DNA of 64,000 bases from Thiobacillus sp. (GTDB lineage Bacteria > Pseudomonadota > Gammaproteobacteria > Burkholderiales > Thiobacillaceae), in NCBI GenBank assembly GCA_011391285.1, contig JAABQU010000233.1, positions 1-64,000 of the forward strand, read 5' to 3'. The notes beneath the pieces are model-generated. The model was not told the origin of the DNA, did not search any database, and saw nothing but the letters and a program-made list of their open reading frames with translations. The stretch's first letter is position 1. Each line of letters begins with the position of its first letter. A program made the position numbers and the translations under genes. Of this stretch, positions 1 to 9,242 are shown one piece after another.

Positions 1-17
1 GACGCAATGACGGCGGC

Positions 18-1418
18 TTACGCATAGCCCCCATACCGGTGCATCGGCGTTAGCACGATGTCCTCGTGATAGTGCTGATGCATCGCTTCCAGAAGCTTGG
101 CGTGAATACCGCCGAAGCCGCCGTTGCTCATCATCAGCACATGGTCGCCGGAACGGGCATCGGCCACCAACTGGCTGACCAGTTTGTCGAGGTTGTCGAA
201 TACGCGCGCCTTGTCACCCAGCGGGGCCAGGGCCTCGGCGGCATCCCAGCCGAGGTTGGCGCCGTAGCAGTAGACAAGGTCAGCATCGGCGAGGCTATCG
301 GGTAAAGCGGCTTTCATCACGCCGAGCTTCATGGTGTTGGAGCGGGGCTCCAGCACGGCGAGGATGCGAGACTTGCCGACCTTTGCCCGCAGGCCTTCGA
401 CGGTGGTGGTGATTGCGGTGGGGTGGTGGGCAAAGTCGTCGTAGACGGTGATGCCGTGCACGGCGCCGCGGATTTCCATGCGGCGTTTGACGTTCTCGAA
501 GCGCGAAAGGGCGTCGATCGCGGTGGCGGCAGGCACGCCGGCGTGGCGGGCAGCAGCAATCGATGCGAGAGCGTTCATACGGTTGTGCTCGCCGATCAGC
601 GCCCACGTCACGCGGCCCTGCAGTGCATTGTCAAAGAAGACATCGAAGTGGCCGTTGGCGTCGACTTCGCCTGCGGTCCATCCGTCCGTGCCACCGAAGC
701 GTTCGACCGGGGTCCACAGGCCGCGCTCGAAGACGCGGTCGAGGCTGGCATTGGTACCGTTTGACACGATGAGGCCGTTGCCGGGAACGGTGCGTACCAG
801 ATGGTGGAACTGGGTTTCGATCGCGGCAAGGTCGGGAAAGATGTCGGCGTGGTCGTATTCGAGGTTGTTGAGGATGACGGTGCGCGGGCGGTAGTGGACG
901 AACTTGGAGCGCTTGTCGAAGAAGGCGGTGTCGTATTCGTCGGCCTCGATGACGAAGAAGGGGCTGTCGGTGAGCCGCGCGGACATGCCGAAGTTCTGCG
1001 GGATGCCGCCGATGAGGAAGCCGGGGCGCATGCGCGCGTCGTCGAGGATCCACGCCAGCATGGCCGAGGTGGTGGTCTTGCCGTGAGTCCCGGCGACGGC
1101 CAGCACCCACTTGTCCTTCAGCACGTTGTCGGCCAGCCACTGCGGGCCGGAGGTATAGGCCAGGCCGCGTTCGAGGATGGCTTCCATCAGCGGGTTGCCG
1201 CGGGTGACGACGTTGCCGACGACGAAGACGTCTGGCTTGAGCTTGATCTGGCTGGCGTCCCAGCCTTCAGTCAGCTCGATGCCGAGCGCGCGCAACTGGT
1301 CCGACATCGGCGGGTAGACGTTGGCGTCGCAGCCGGTGACGGTGTGGCCTGCGTTGCGGGCGATGGCGGCGAGTCCGCCCATGAAGGTGCCGCAGATTCC
1401 GAGGATGTGAAGGTGCAT
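18..1418 (-). CDS. mpl: UDP-N-acetylmuramate:L-alanyl-gamma-D-glutamyl-meso-diaminopimelate ligase (Mpl)
   Basis: Cytoplasmic Mur-ligase-family enzyme of peptidoglycan recycling. It joins the tripeptide released from old wall to UDP-MurNAc, using ATP. The 466-residue product opens with the Mpl/MurC nucleotide-binding motif (HILGICGTFMGGLA, residues 4-17) and has the ATP loop GTHGKTTT at 110-117, followed by the central and C-terminal Mur ligase domains. Length is normal for Mpl and the N-terminus fits Mpl better than MurC. The gene follows the hybrid kinase on the same strand with only 37 bases between, so it may be co-transcribed with it, although the two have no evident functional link. No clear Shine-Dalgarno sequence precedes the ATG. 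Confidence 0.93.
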   Translation of the reverse strand: MHLHILGICGTFMGGLAAIARNAGHTVTGCDANVYPPMSDQLRALGIELTEGWDASQIKLKPDVFVVGNVVTRGNPLMEAILERGLAYTSGPQWLADNVLKDKWVLAVAGTHGKTTTSAMLAWILDDARMRPGFLIGGIPQNFGMSARLTDSPFFVIEADEYDTAFFDKRSKFVHYRPRTVILNNLEYDHADIFPDLAAIETQFHHLVRTVPGNGLIVSNGTNASLDRVFERGLWTPVERFGGTDGWTAGEVDANGHFDVFFDNALQGRVTWALIGEHNRMNALASIAAARHAGVPAATAIDALSRFENVKRRMEIRGAVHGITVYDDFAHHPTAITTTVEGLRAKVGKSRILAVLEPRSNTMKLGVMKAALPDSLADADLVYCYGANLGWDAAEALAPLGDKARVFDNLDKLVSQLVADARSGDHVLMMSNGGFGGIHAKLLEAMHQHYHEDIVLTPMHRYGGYA

Positions 1419-1455
1419 GTTGGATAAGAGGTCAGGGGTAAGGAGTCGGTGCGGA

Positions 1456-3375
1456 TTATCCCACGGAGGACGCGCGCGCCTGCTGGATCAGGTGGGTGAG
1501 GAGCGCGCGCAGCTTGGCCGGGCGCAAGGGCTTGTGCAGCAGCGGCAAGCCCGCCTGGCTGATGCGCTGGATGGTGTCGGGCGCGGTGTCGCCAGAGACC
1601 AGGATGGCCGGGATGTCGTGGCCGAATTTCTGTCGCAGGCGGGTGATGACCTCGATGCCGTCGGTGTCGTCGGGCAGGCGGTAGTCCGACACGATGACAT
1701 CCGGCACCCGGCCGAGGCTGTCGAGCCATTGTTCGGCTTCTGCGGCGCTGTGGGCGGTGACCAGGTCGATGTTCCAGTTGTCGAACAGTTCGGCCATGCC
1801 GCGCAGGATCGCGCTTTCGTCGTCGACCAGCACCACCAGCGCGTCTTCCGGGATCTGGCCCGGCGGGTTGCTGGCGGAGGCGGGCGGTTCGATCAGGCTG
1901 CTGTCCCCGCTCGGTACGTCGATGCTGAAAACCGAACCGTGGCCGGGGCGCGATCGCAGGTCGACGCGGTGTCCCAGCAAGCGGCCCAAACGCGACACGA
2001 TGGCGAGCCCGAGCCCGAGCCCCTTGCTGCGGTCACGCGCAGGGTTGTGCAACTGGACGAATTCGTGAAACACGTTTTCCTGCTGGTCCGGCGGAATGCC
2101 GCGTCCGGTGTCGATGACGCTCAGGCGCACCATCCGGCCGCGGCGGCGACAAGCCACCAGCACGCCTCCGTCGTCGGTATAGCGAATGGCATTGGCGATC
2201 AGGTTGGCCAGGATGCGCTCGATCAGCAGGGGGTCGCTGAAAAGCGTGACCTCGCACGGACGGAAATGCAGCCGAAGACCCTTCTCCTCGGCCAGCGCAC
2301 CGAACTGCTGGTCGAGGTCACGCAGCATTTTCTGCAGCGGGAAATGCACCGGATGCGTTTCGATTGCGCCGGCGTCCAGCCGTGAAATGTCGAGCAGGGC
2401 GTTGAACAGCAGCTCCATCGCCGCGGTGGAGGCCTCGATATTGTCGATCAGGGTTTGTGTTTCGGGTTGCTGGTTGCGCGCCTTCAGTGCGGCGACAAAC
2501 AGCGACAGCGCATGCAACGGTTGCCGCAGATCGTGGCTGGCCGCGGCAAAGAAGCGCGACTTGGCCTGATTGGCGCGTTCGGCCATGTCCATTTTTGCGG
2601 CGAGGTCGGCGGTGGCTTCTTGAATGCGTTTCTCCAGTTCGCTGCGGTGCGTTTGCAGGGCTTCCGCCATGTTGTTGACGCCGGCGGCCAGTGCGCCCAC
2701 CTCGCCCTCGGGGGGCAGCTGCGTGCGTACGCTGAGGTCGTCGCAGGCCAGCCGGTTCACCACCTGCCCGACATGTCGCAGCTGTCCGGCCAGTCGATTG
2801 GACAGGCGCCACGCCAGCACGCCGGTAATCGTCAGCGCCACCAGCATCAGCAGCGCGGCGTGAAGCAGGGTGTCGCGCTTGAACGTGCTGATCTGATCGA
2901 GCGCCACCCCCACTTCGACTTGCCCCAGTACGTCCGAAATCGCCCGGTTTGCGGGTCGGGATGTCGCGTCTTTGGACAGCGCGGCAGCGGCCAGTCGGAC
3001 CGTTGCGACCTGGCGATAGGAGTCGTCCGGGGTGTCGTCGTGTTGGGTATCACCGGCACTGGCAATGAGGCGTCCCCGTGCATCGGTAACTCTTGCCAAC
3101 GCCAGCTGGCTGTTCACCATTTCATTGCCAAGCAGTGTGGCGACCTGCACGGTGTCGTCTCTCGCCACTGCATCCGGCAAGGTGTCGGCCAGGTGGCGCG
3201 CGGCATTGGCGGCGCGTACGTGCAGCGCGCTTTCTGCGGAGGCGAGTGCCTGTGTGGTGAAGTAGGCCACCAGGCCAAATTCGGTCAGCAGGGCGGGCAG
3301 CAGCGCAATCACCAGGATCCGGCTGCGGATGCTGGACAGCGGAAACCGGCTGAGCAGGGTGGCCAGGAATTTCAC
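1456..3375 (-). CDS. hybrid sensor histidine kinase with C-terminal receiver domain
   Basis: Inner-membrane two-component sensor of 639 residues. Two hydrophobic segments (about 18-40 and 171-190) bracket a roughly 130-residue periplasmic region with no recognised sensor fold. A HAMP-like stretch follows (about 190-245), then HisKA with the phospho-acceptor H281 in SHDLRQPLHAL, an ATPase domain (N box NLIANAIRY 391-399, DTGRGIP 422-428, GLGLGLAIV 452-460), and a receiver domain with D564 in IVSDYRLP. The start is GTG, six bases after the stop of the response regulator, so the two form a transcription unit and a likely signalling pair. The signal sensed is unknown. Confidence 0.88.
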   Translation of the reverse strand: MKFLATLLSRFPLSSIRSRILVIALLPALLTEFGLVAYFTTQALASAESALHVRAANAARHLADTLPDAVARDDTVQVATLLGNEMVNSQLALARVTDARGRLIASAGDTQHDDTPDDSYRQVATVRLAAAALSKDATSRPANRAISDVLGQVEVGVALDQISTFKRDTLLHAALLMLVALTITGVLAWRLSNRLAGQLRHVGQVVNRLACDDLSVRTQLPPEGEVGALAAGVNNMAEALQTHRSELEKRIQEATADLAAKMDMAERANQAKSRFFAAASHDLRQPLHALSLFVAALKARNQQPETQTLIDNIEASTAAMELLFNALLDISRLDAGAIETHPVHFPLQKMLRDLDQQFGALAEEKGLRLHFRPCEVTLFSDPLLIERILANLIANAIRYTDDGGVLVACRRRGRMVRLSVIDTGRGIPPDQQENVFHEFVQLHNPARDRSKGLGLGLAIVSRLGRLLGHRVDLRSRPGHGSVFSIDVPSGDSSLIEPPASASNPPGQIPEDALVVLVDDESAILRGMAELFDNWNIDLVTAHSAAEAEQWLDSLGRVPDVIVSDYRLPDDTDGIEVITRLRQKFGHDIPAILVSGDTAPDTIQRISQAGLPLLHKPLRPAKLRALLTHLIQQARASSVG

Positions 3376-3381
3376 CCGCGA

Positions 3382-4023
3382 TCAGTGCTTTTGCATCAGC
3401 CGCCGAATCTCGAGCACGGCTTCGGTACGGTTGGTGACGCCAAAGGCCTTGAAAATTGCGGCCATATGCACTTTCACCGTATTTTCCGACATGGAAAGCA
3501 TGCCGCCGATGGCCTTGTTGGCGCAGCCCTGGGCCAGCAGGCGGGCCACGTCGAGTTGACGTGCCGTCAGTCCGTGTTGCTGCAGTGTTCCGAAATCGGA
3601 GGGCGCCTGGACGTGCAGGCCGGCATCGCCCTTGCCCAGGCAATCCGGCACGTAGAGGTCGCCCGCCAGCACTTGCTGCAACGCGGCCAGCATCCCGGCG
3701 GCGGGAACGGACTTGGGGATGTAGCCCAGCGCGCCGGCTTCCAGTGCGCTGCGGATGTCGTGTGCGGATTCCGAGGCGGAGAGGACCACCAGTGGGATAT
3801 CGGGAAAACGGTTGCGGTACTGGCTGATGCCTTGCATGCCGACAAAGCCGGGCATGTTCAGATCGACCAGCGCCAGGTCGAGGTCGGCATGCACGGCGGT
3901 CTGTGCAAACAGGCTCGGGTAGTCGTGGGCGTCGATGATTTCGACCGAGGGCTCCAGCTGCGACAAGACCTGCCGAACGCCCTCGCGCATCAGGGGATGG
4001 TCGTCGGCCAGAAGGGTTTTCAT
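3382..4023 (-). CDS. LuxR/NarL-family DNA-binding response regulator
   Basis: Cytoplasmic transcription regulator of 213 residues. The N-terminal receiver has the acidic pair at 7-8 (LLADDHP) and the phosphorylated aspartate D54 in ALVDLNMPG. The C-terminal LuxR-type helix-turn-helix (about 145-210) contains LTARQLDVARLLAQG and the recognition stretch SENTVKVHMAAIF. It is the first gene of a unit with the hybrid kinase, which starts six bases downstream, and is probably its output. Targets cannot be read from the sequence. Confidence 0.9.
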   Translation of the reverse strand: MKTLLADDHPLMREGVRQVLSQLEPSVEIIDAHDYPSLFAQTAVHADLDLALVDLNMPGFVGMQGISQYRNRFPDIPLVVLSASESAHDIRSALEAGALGYIPKSVPAAGMLAALQQVLAGDLYVPDCLGKGDAGLHVQAPSDFGTLQQHGLTARQLDVARLLAQGCANKAIGGMLSMSENTVKVHMAAIFKAFGVTNRTEAVLEIRRLMQKH

Positions 4024-4081
4024 GTGGGGGTTCCCTGCATGACATGGATTCTAGTACGGACAGCCGGGAATGCGCGTTTTG

Positions 4082-4600
4082 CTATTTGCCGCGCACCTTG
4101 ACCAGGCCTTCGTCGATGGCGGCTTCCAGGTAACCGAAATAGTAGTCGGGGATCAGCAGGCCGACGATGGCTTCGCTGGTGGCCGCGCCCTGGGTGTCGA
4201 ACACCATCACGGTAGGCACCATGAACACTTTGTTGGCGGCGGCAAATGCGCCTTCGGTGGTGCGTGTGCCGTCGAAGCCGACCAGCGGCGTGGTGGCATT
4301 GACGGTGACTTCGCGGATGATGACGCGGTCGCGGTAGGACGGATCCTTGTGCATCGGCACCAGGTATTCGCGCTTGACCTGATCGCAGTACGGGCAACTG
4401 GGGGTGGTGAACAGCACCATCACGGGTACCCGGCGCTTGGCCGCGGTCTTCGCGTCGGCCTGGAAATTCTTCGCGTGCACCAGGCCCGCTGCCGCGCCGG
4501 CCGGGGCGCTCAGCAGCATCCCCCATGCTAAAATCAGCGTCCAGGCTGCGAGCTGCCGCGCGCGGGGAAACCGCCCTGCAGGTGAAAGTGAATACGTCAT
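4082..4600 (-). CDS. exported thioredoxin-fold protein (CPYC motif)
   Basis: A 172-residue protein with an N-terminal signal or anchor segment (about 17-38, ending in APAGAAAG) and a thioredoxin-like domain with the redox pair C69-P-Y-C72. It probably acts in the periplasm as a thiol reductase or oxidase. The motif PTVMVFD near the C-terminus carries the cis-proline expected of the fold. The ATG at 4600 is preceded by GGGA; an upstream ATG at 4624 would add eight residues but has no ribosome site. It is divergent from hemC across 54 bases. It resembles SoxW/DsbE-like helper proteins, but the exact subfamily is not certain. Confidence 0.75.
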   Translation of the reverse strand: MTYSLSPAGRFPRARQLAAWTLILAWGMLLSAPAGAAAGLVHAKNFQADAKTAAKRRVPVMVLFTTPSCPYCDQVKREYLVPMHKDPSYRDRVIIREVTVNATTPLVGFDGTRTTEGAFAAANKVFMVPTVMVFDTQGAATSEAIVGLLIPDYYFGYLEAAIDEGLVKVRGK

Positions 4601-4654
4601 GATTCCCAGTGTCGCGCCATCCATAGCCAAATCCAACAGTCCATTTTTACCGCC

Positions 4655-5575
4655 ATGCACACCCTGACCATTGCCTCCCGTGAAAGCGCCCTTGCCATGT
4701 GGCAGGCGGAGCATATCCGAGACCGCCTCGCCGCGCTGCATCCGGGCTGCACGGTCAACATTCTGGGCATGACCACGCGCGGCGACCAGATCCTCGACGT
4801 CACCTTGTCCAAGATCGGCGGCAAGGGCCTTTTCGTCAAGGAACTCGAAGTGGCGCTGGAGGCAGGACAGGCCGACCTGGCGGTGCATTCGATGAAGGAT
4901 GTGCCGATGGAACTGCCACCCGGATTCGAACTGGCGGTGATCGGCGAGCGCGAAGACCCGCGCGACGCCTTCGTGTCGAACCGGTATGAGCGCTTGTCCG
5001 ATCTGCCGCCCGGCGCCGTGGTCGGCACCTCCAGCCTGCGCCGCGAAGCGCAACTGCGCGCGCGCTACCCGCACCTGGCGGTGAAGCCGCTGCGCGGCAA
5101 CGTCGGCACCCGCCTGAAAAAACTCGACGAGGGCCAGTTCGACGCCATCCTGCTGGCCGCGGCGGGGCTCAAGCGGCTCGGCCTCGGCGAGCGCATCAAA
5201 AGTCTGCTTTCGGTGGAAGACAGCATTCCCGCGGCCGGCCAGGGCGCGCTCGGCATCGAGATCCGCAGCGGCAATGCCGAAGTGGCGGCCATGCTCGCCG
5301 CGCTCAATCATCCTGAAACCGCCGCCTGCGTGCGTGCCGAGCGCCAGGTCAGCCGCGTCCTGGGCGGCAGCTGCCAGGTGCCGCTGGGCGCGCACGCGGT
5401 GCTGGAAAACGGCCAATTGGTGCTGAACGGCTTCGTGGCGAACCCGGACGGCAGCGGCTTCATCCACGATGCTGCGACAGGCGACGTGGCCGACCCCGAA
5501 GCGGTCGGCCAAGCGTTGGCTGCCAAGCTGCTTGCGAAAGGTGCGCGCGCCATTCTCGACAACCTGCCTGCATGA
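4655..5575 (+). CDS. hemC: porphobilinogen deaminase (hydroxymethylbilane synthase)
   Basis: Cytoplasmic heme-pathway enzyme that polymerises four porphobilinogen units into hydroxymethylbilane. The 306-residue length is standard. It shows the family N-terminus ([16 protein letters not shown]), the KIGGKGLF loop, HSMKDVPM, and the dipyrromethane-cofactor cysteine C240 in [11 protein letters not shown]. It is the first gene of a hemC-hemD-hemX-hemY unit; its TGA overlaps the hemD ATG by four bases. Confidence 0.97.
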   Translation: MHTLTIASRESALAMWQAEHIRDRLAALHPGCTVNILGMTTRGDQILDVTLSKIGGKGLFVKELEVALEAGQADLAVHSMKDVPMELPPGFELAVIGEREDPRDAFVSNRYERLSDLPPGAVVGTSSLRREAQLRARYPHLAVKPLRGNVGTRLKKLDEGQFDAILLAAAGLKRLGLGERIKSLLSVEDSIPAAGQGALGIEIRSGNAEVAAMLAALNHPETAACVRAERQVSRVLGGSCQVPLGAHAVLENGQLVLNGFVANPDGSGFIHDAATGDVADPEAVGQALAAKLLAKGARAILDNLPA

Positions 5576-6339
5576 CGCAGCCGCTGGCCGGACGCACGGT
5601 GCTGGTGACGCGGCCCGCCCACCAGGCGGCCGCGCTGGTGCAGGCGATCCAGATGGCGGGCGGCGAAGCGTTCGTATTTCCGGCACTCGCCATCGACGCG
5701 GTGCCGAGTCATGAATTGGCACTGTCGCTTGCGCAACTGGCCGGGGCCGACGTTGTGATTTTCATCAGCCCCAATGCGGCTCAGTTCGGCATGGCCGCGA
5801 TTCTCGCGGGTGGCCGTTTGCCGGCTTCGGCCGCGGTGTTCGCGGTGGGGCCCGGTACCGCGCGCGTGCTCGCCTCGCAAGGCGTCGAGGGCGTCATCAC
5901 GCCGGACGGCCAGGACAGCGAAGCGCTGCTGGCGCTGCCGCAACTGGCAGCGGTGAAGGGCAAGCGGGTGGTGATCGTGCGTGGGGTCGGCGGTCGCGCC
6001 CTGCTGGCGGACACGCTGACTGCGCGCGGTGCGCAGGTGCATTTCATGGAATGCTACCGGCGCGTGCGGCCGCAGGCCGACGCCACGCCGTTGCTGGTGC
6101 GCTGGCAGGCGGGACGGGTCGACGCGGTGACTGTCACCAGCGCCGAGACGCTGGACAATCTGGCGGCGCTGCTCGGCGAGGCGGGCAAAACCTTGCTGCT
6201 GCACACCCCGCTTTTCGCCCCGCATGAGAAAATTGCCGAAGCGGCCCGCCGCTTCGGTATTGCCCGCGTTATCACCACGCCGGGTGGCGATGCGGGCCTG
6301 GTAGATGGCCTGCTTAACTGGTTCAGGAACAACCCATGA
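5572..6339 (+). CDS. hemD: uroporphyrinogen-III synthase
   Basis: Closes and inverts hydroxymethylbilane to uroporphyrinogen III, the branch point to heme and siroheme. The 255-residue product has the weakly conserved two-lobed HemD pattern: N-terminal [16 protein letters not shown], then [25 protein letters not shown] and a late [11 protein letters not shown]. Identification is strengthened by ATGA overlaps with hemC upstream and with hemX downstream (four bases each). Confidence 0.93.
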   Translation: MTQPLAGRTVLVTRPAHQAAALVQAIQMAGGEAFVFPALAIDAVPSHELALSLAQLAGADVVIFISPNAAQFGMAAILAGGRLPASAAVFAVGPGTARVLASQGVEGVITPDGQDSEALLALPQLAAVKGKRVVIVRGVGGRALLADTLTARGAQVHFMECYRRVRPQADATPLLVRWQAGRVDAVTVTSAETLDNLAALLGEAGKTLLLHTPLFAPHEKIAEAARRFGIARVITTPGGDAGLVDGLLNWFRNNP

Positions 6340-7382
6340 TCGACACACCCGAAACGTCCGCCCCGCAAGCTGCGGCCCCGTCTGCCTCGGCACCGGTTCA
6401 AGCCCATGCGCGCCATCCCGTCTCGTCGGTGGCGCTGGTGGCCCTGCTGATCGCGTCGCTGGCAATGGCCGCTGCGGCGTGGTCGTGGTTCGACAGCCGC
6501 GAGCGCATCCGCGATCTGAAGACGGAACTCGGCCGTCGGCTCGCCGACACCGGCAAGGAGTCGAGCGAAACCCGCCTGCTGGCACGCAACGCCGACGACT
6601 TGATGCGACAGGTCAGCGAGAAGGTCGCCCACATCGAAAGCCAGATGGCCACCTCGCAACAGCAGCAACTGGCGCTCGAGGCGCTCTACAAGGAGGTGGC
6701 GCAGGGACGCGACCAGTGGGCGCTGGCCGAGATCGAACAGGTGCTGCTCACCGCCGCGCAGCAGTTGCAACTGGCAGGCAACGTCAAGGCTGCGATCATT
6801 GCGCTGGAGGGTGCGGACACCCGTCTGCAGCGCCTGAACAAGCCGCAGTTCACCGCGCTGCGCCGTGCCATTGCAACCGATCTCGCCAATCTGCGCGCGG
6901 TGCCCCAACTCGACGAAGTGGGTGCCAGCGCGCGCATCGAGGCGCTGGTGGCGCGGCATGCCGGCTGGCCGCTGGCGAGCGCGCAAGCCTCCGAGATGGT
7001 GTCGGCGCCGCGTGCCAGCGGGCGCACCACCGACATTGGCCAGGAACTGTGGAACGAATTGAAGCGCCTGGTGCAGATCCGCCGCATCGAAGGCAACGAG
7101 GCCGTTCTGTTGCCGCCCGATCAGGCCTATTTCCTGCGCGAAAATCTGCGCCTGCGCCTGCTGTCGGCGCGGCTGGCGCTGCTGGCGCAGGATCAGGCGG
7201 CATTCCAGGCCGATCTGCTTGCGGTGTCGACCCTGTTGAACCGCTACTACAACACGCGCGATGCCGGTGTTGCCGACGCCCTCAAGGCGGTCCAGCGCCT
7301 GTCCGGTCTGCAAATCGCCCACAAATTGCCCGGCATCGACGCCAGCCTCGCGGCACTCGAGGCCCTCAAGGGGGATTCATAA
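6336..7382 (+). CDS. hemX: HemX-family membrane protein
   Basis: A 348-residue protein with a short Ala/Pro-rich cytoplasmic N-terminus, one membrane segment (about 28-48) and a long helical, probably coiled-coil periplasmic region. Proteins of this family are often labelled uroporphyrin-III C-methyltransferase, but HemX lacks the SAM-dependent methylase fold and its biochemical role is unproven. It lies between hemD and hemY with overlapping ends: its TAA shares one base with the hemY ATG. Confidence 0.88.
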   Translation: MIDTPETSAPQAAAPSASAPVQAHARHPVSSVALVALLIASLAMAAAAWSWFDSRERIRDLKTELGRRLADTGKESSETRLLARNADDLMRQVSEKVAHIESQMATSQQQQLALEALYKEVAQGRDQWALAEIEQVLLTAAQQLQLAGNVKAAIIALEGADTRLQRLNKPQFTALRRAIATDLANLRAVPQLDEVGASARIEALVARHAGWPLASAQASEMVSAPRASGRTTDIGQELWNELKRLVQIRRIEGNEAVLLPPDQAYFLRENLRLRLLSARLALLAQDQAAFQADLLAVSTLLNRYYNTRDAGVADALKAVQRLSGLQIAHKLPGIDASLAALEALKGDS

Positions 7383-8563
7383 TGCGCGGACTCATCTCGC
7401 TGCTTATCGTCGCGGTGCTGGCCATCGCGCTGGCGATGGCGGGTCGCTACGACCCCGGTTATGTGGTGCTGGTGTATCCGCCGTGGCGGATGGAAATCTC
7501 CTTCATCAGCTTTGTGCTGATCGTGGTCGGCCTGGTGGTGGGCGGGATCGTGCTGCTGCGGCTGGCCATGCTCACGCTGAATCTGCCCAGTATCGTTCGC
7601 GAACAGCGCGAACGGCGCGCGGCCAAAAAACGCGACGAAAACTTTGTCGGTGGTCTCAGGGCGTATGCCGAATATCGCTATCAGGATGCCGAGCAATCGC
7701 TGGGACAGTGGCGGGGCGACGAAACCCGCCTGGGATTGGCGCGCGTGCTCGCCGCCCGTGCTGCGCAGGAAATACGCGCCGTCAAGCAGCGTGAGCGGCA
7801 TCTTCAGGATGCCACCGAACATGGCGCCGAACTGGCCGCCCAGCTGTTTGAAGCCGAGGCCTGCCTCGATGCCAAGGATGCAACGGCGGCACTGGTGGCG
7901 ATCAACCGCGCCAAGGAAATCGCACCGCAGCATACTGCGCTGCTCAGGCTCGAACTCAAGGCGCGCCAGATGACGGGGCAGTGGGATGAAGTCACCCGCC
8001 TGCTTGACGCGCTGATGCGCAGCAATGCACTGGAGGCCGGTGTGGCCAGCCAGCAGCGCCGCATAGCCTATGCTGAAAATCTCAAGCGCCGGGTCGAGGA
8101 TGACCGCGGTCTGCTGGAATACTGGAAGAAGATTCCGGCCGAGTTCAAGGCCGACCCGTGGGTCGCGCGGGCGGCGGCCCGCGCCTTCATCCATCGCGGC
8201 GGCCATGACACGGCGCTGGACGTTCTGGAAACTGCGCTCAATCGCGAGTGGCACGAGGATCTGGTGGCGCTGTACGGTGAGGTGCGCGGCAGCAATCCGG
8301 CGCGGCAGATCGAGCAGGCGGAGAAATGGCTGCACACCCATGCGCGCGATGCCCAACTGCTGCTGACGCTGGCGCAGCTTTGCAGCGTGCAGCAACTGTG
8401 GGGCAAGGCGCAGAGCTATCTGGAAGCCAGCCTCGCCATCGCGCCCAGCGCTGAAGGCCATATTCGCATGGCAGAACTGAAAACCCAGAGCGGACAGCCG
8501 AGTGAAGCCTGCAAGCATTACCAGAAGGCGCTGGCGTTGTGCCGTACGCAGGAAACCGAATGA
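7382..8563 (+). CDS. hemY: HemY-family membrane protein with TPR-like repeats
   Basis: A 393-residue protein with two N-terminal membrane segments (about 3-21 and 40-62), the family motif around DPGYVVLVYPPWRME, then a long alpha-helical TPR-like domain. This proteobacterial HemY is unrelated to Bacillus protoporphyrinogen oxidase; its function in heme synthesis is undefined. The chosen start is the ATG overlapping the hemX stop (TAATG). The open frame continues upstream but only as a shadow of hemX. It is the last gene of the hem unit. Confidence 0.9.
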   Translation: MRGLISLLIVAVLAIALAMAGRYDPGYVVLVYPPWRMEISFISFVLIVVGLVVGGIVLLRLAMLTLNLPSIVREQRERRAAKKRDENFVGGLRAYAEYRYQDAEQSLGQWRGDETRLGLARVLAARAAQEIRAVKQRERHLQDATEHGAELAAQLFEAEACLDAKDATAALVAINRAKEIAPQHTALLRLELKARQMTGQWDEVTRLLDALMRSNALEAGVASQQRRIAYAENLKRRVEDDRGLLEYWKKIPAEFKADPWVARAAARAFIHRGGHDTALDVLETALNREWHEDLVALYGEVRGSNPARQIEQAEKWLHTHARDAQLLLTLAQLCSVQQLWGKAQSYLEASLAIAPSAEGHIRMAELKTQSGQPSEACKHYQKALALCRTQETE

Positions 8564-8622
8564 CGGATTTGCCGCAGCCGGCAAGCATGCGTGTGCGGAA
8601 AGCGCGTCACGGCCGCGTGTAT

Positions 8623-8640
8623 TATTAGAGTTTTCTAATA
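8623..8640 (+). promoter_or_regulatory. AT-rich dyad upstream of the DUF302 gene (candidate operator)
   Basis: A seven-base inverted repeat (TATTAGA, four-base spacer, TCTAATA) stands out in otherwise GC-rich sequence, 20 bases before the start codon and just ahead of the AAGGAG ribosome site. Its position suggests an operator overlapping the promoter core, or a short mRNA hairpin. No regulator is identified. Confidence 0.4.
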
Positions 8641-8659
8641 TTTAAAAAGGAGTGTTCCC

Positions 8660-9178
8660 ATGCGCACGGCTTCATTTCCCTTGTTCGGTCTCGCGTTGAG
8701 CGCCTTGTTGCTGGCCGTACCCACGAGTTGGGCGGGTGCCCCCAAGGTGGAGCAGGCGGCACCGGGCGGCGTGTACAAGGTGGCGATCGCCCCCAACATC
8801 AGCATGAACGATGCGGCGGAGTCGCTGAAACTGCGCGCCAACACGCTGAACCTGCAGTTGGTGGCCGAACTGCCGATGTCGAAGCAGGTGGAGGCGGTGA
8901 CGGGCAAGCCGCAACGCACCATCATCATTTACCAGTTCTGCGACGCGGTCCTGGCCCGTGACCTGATCGACGTCAACATGGAATTCGCCATCTACATGCC
9001 GTGCCGCATCGCCCTGATCGAGGACGCCCAAGGCCGAGGCTGGCTGGTGATGATGGATGTCAGCGTCGACGACGTGGCGCAGGAAAAGCGCCTGCCGCCG
9101 GAACTGAAGGCGCGCATCGAGAAAGTGCGCAACGCGCTGATCGATATCATGGGGGCGAGCGCCCGCGGTGATCTGTAG
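8660..9178 (+). CDS. exported DUF302-domain protein
   Basis: A 172-residue protein with a clear signal peptide (about 1-25, ending SWAGA) followed by a DUF302-like domain. Visible features are TIIIYQFCDAVLARDLI, the MPCRIALIED stretch (one cysteine in each), and a charged helical C-terminus. DUF302 proteins are periplasmic or cytoplasmic and of unknown function. An excellent ribosome site (AAGGAG) lies upstream. The gene stands alone, 96 bases after hemY, and ends in a strong bidirectional terminator. An AT-rich dyad sits in its promoter region. Confidence 0.75.
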   Translation: MRTASFPLFGLALSALLLAVPTSWAGAPKVEQAAPGGVYKVAIAPNISMNDAAESLKLRANTLNLQLVAELPMSKQVEAVTGKPQRTIIIYQFCDAVLARDLIDVNMEFAIYMPCRIALIEDAQGRGWLVMMDVSVDDVAQEKRLPPELKARIEKVRNALIDIMGASARGDL

Positions 9179-9193
9179 GGCCGCATGAAAATG

Positions 9194-9223
9194 AAAAAGC
9201 CCGGGCAACTGCCCGGGCTTTTT
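9194..9223. terminator. bidirectional rho-independent terminator
   Basis: An eight-base GC stem (GCCCGGGC / GCCCGGGC) with loop AACT, flanked by five A on the left and five T on the right. It lies between two convergent genes (the DUF302 gene and the ferredoxin reductase) and can serve both. Confidence 0.93.
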
Positions 9224-9242
9224 CATTGATGGCGGGCGCGCT

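Noticed and set aside
2455..4101. Long plus-strand reading frame opposite the hybrid kinase and regulator
   Set aside because: It is a shadow of the real minus-strand genes, with Gln/His/Arg-rich composition and no recognisable domain.
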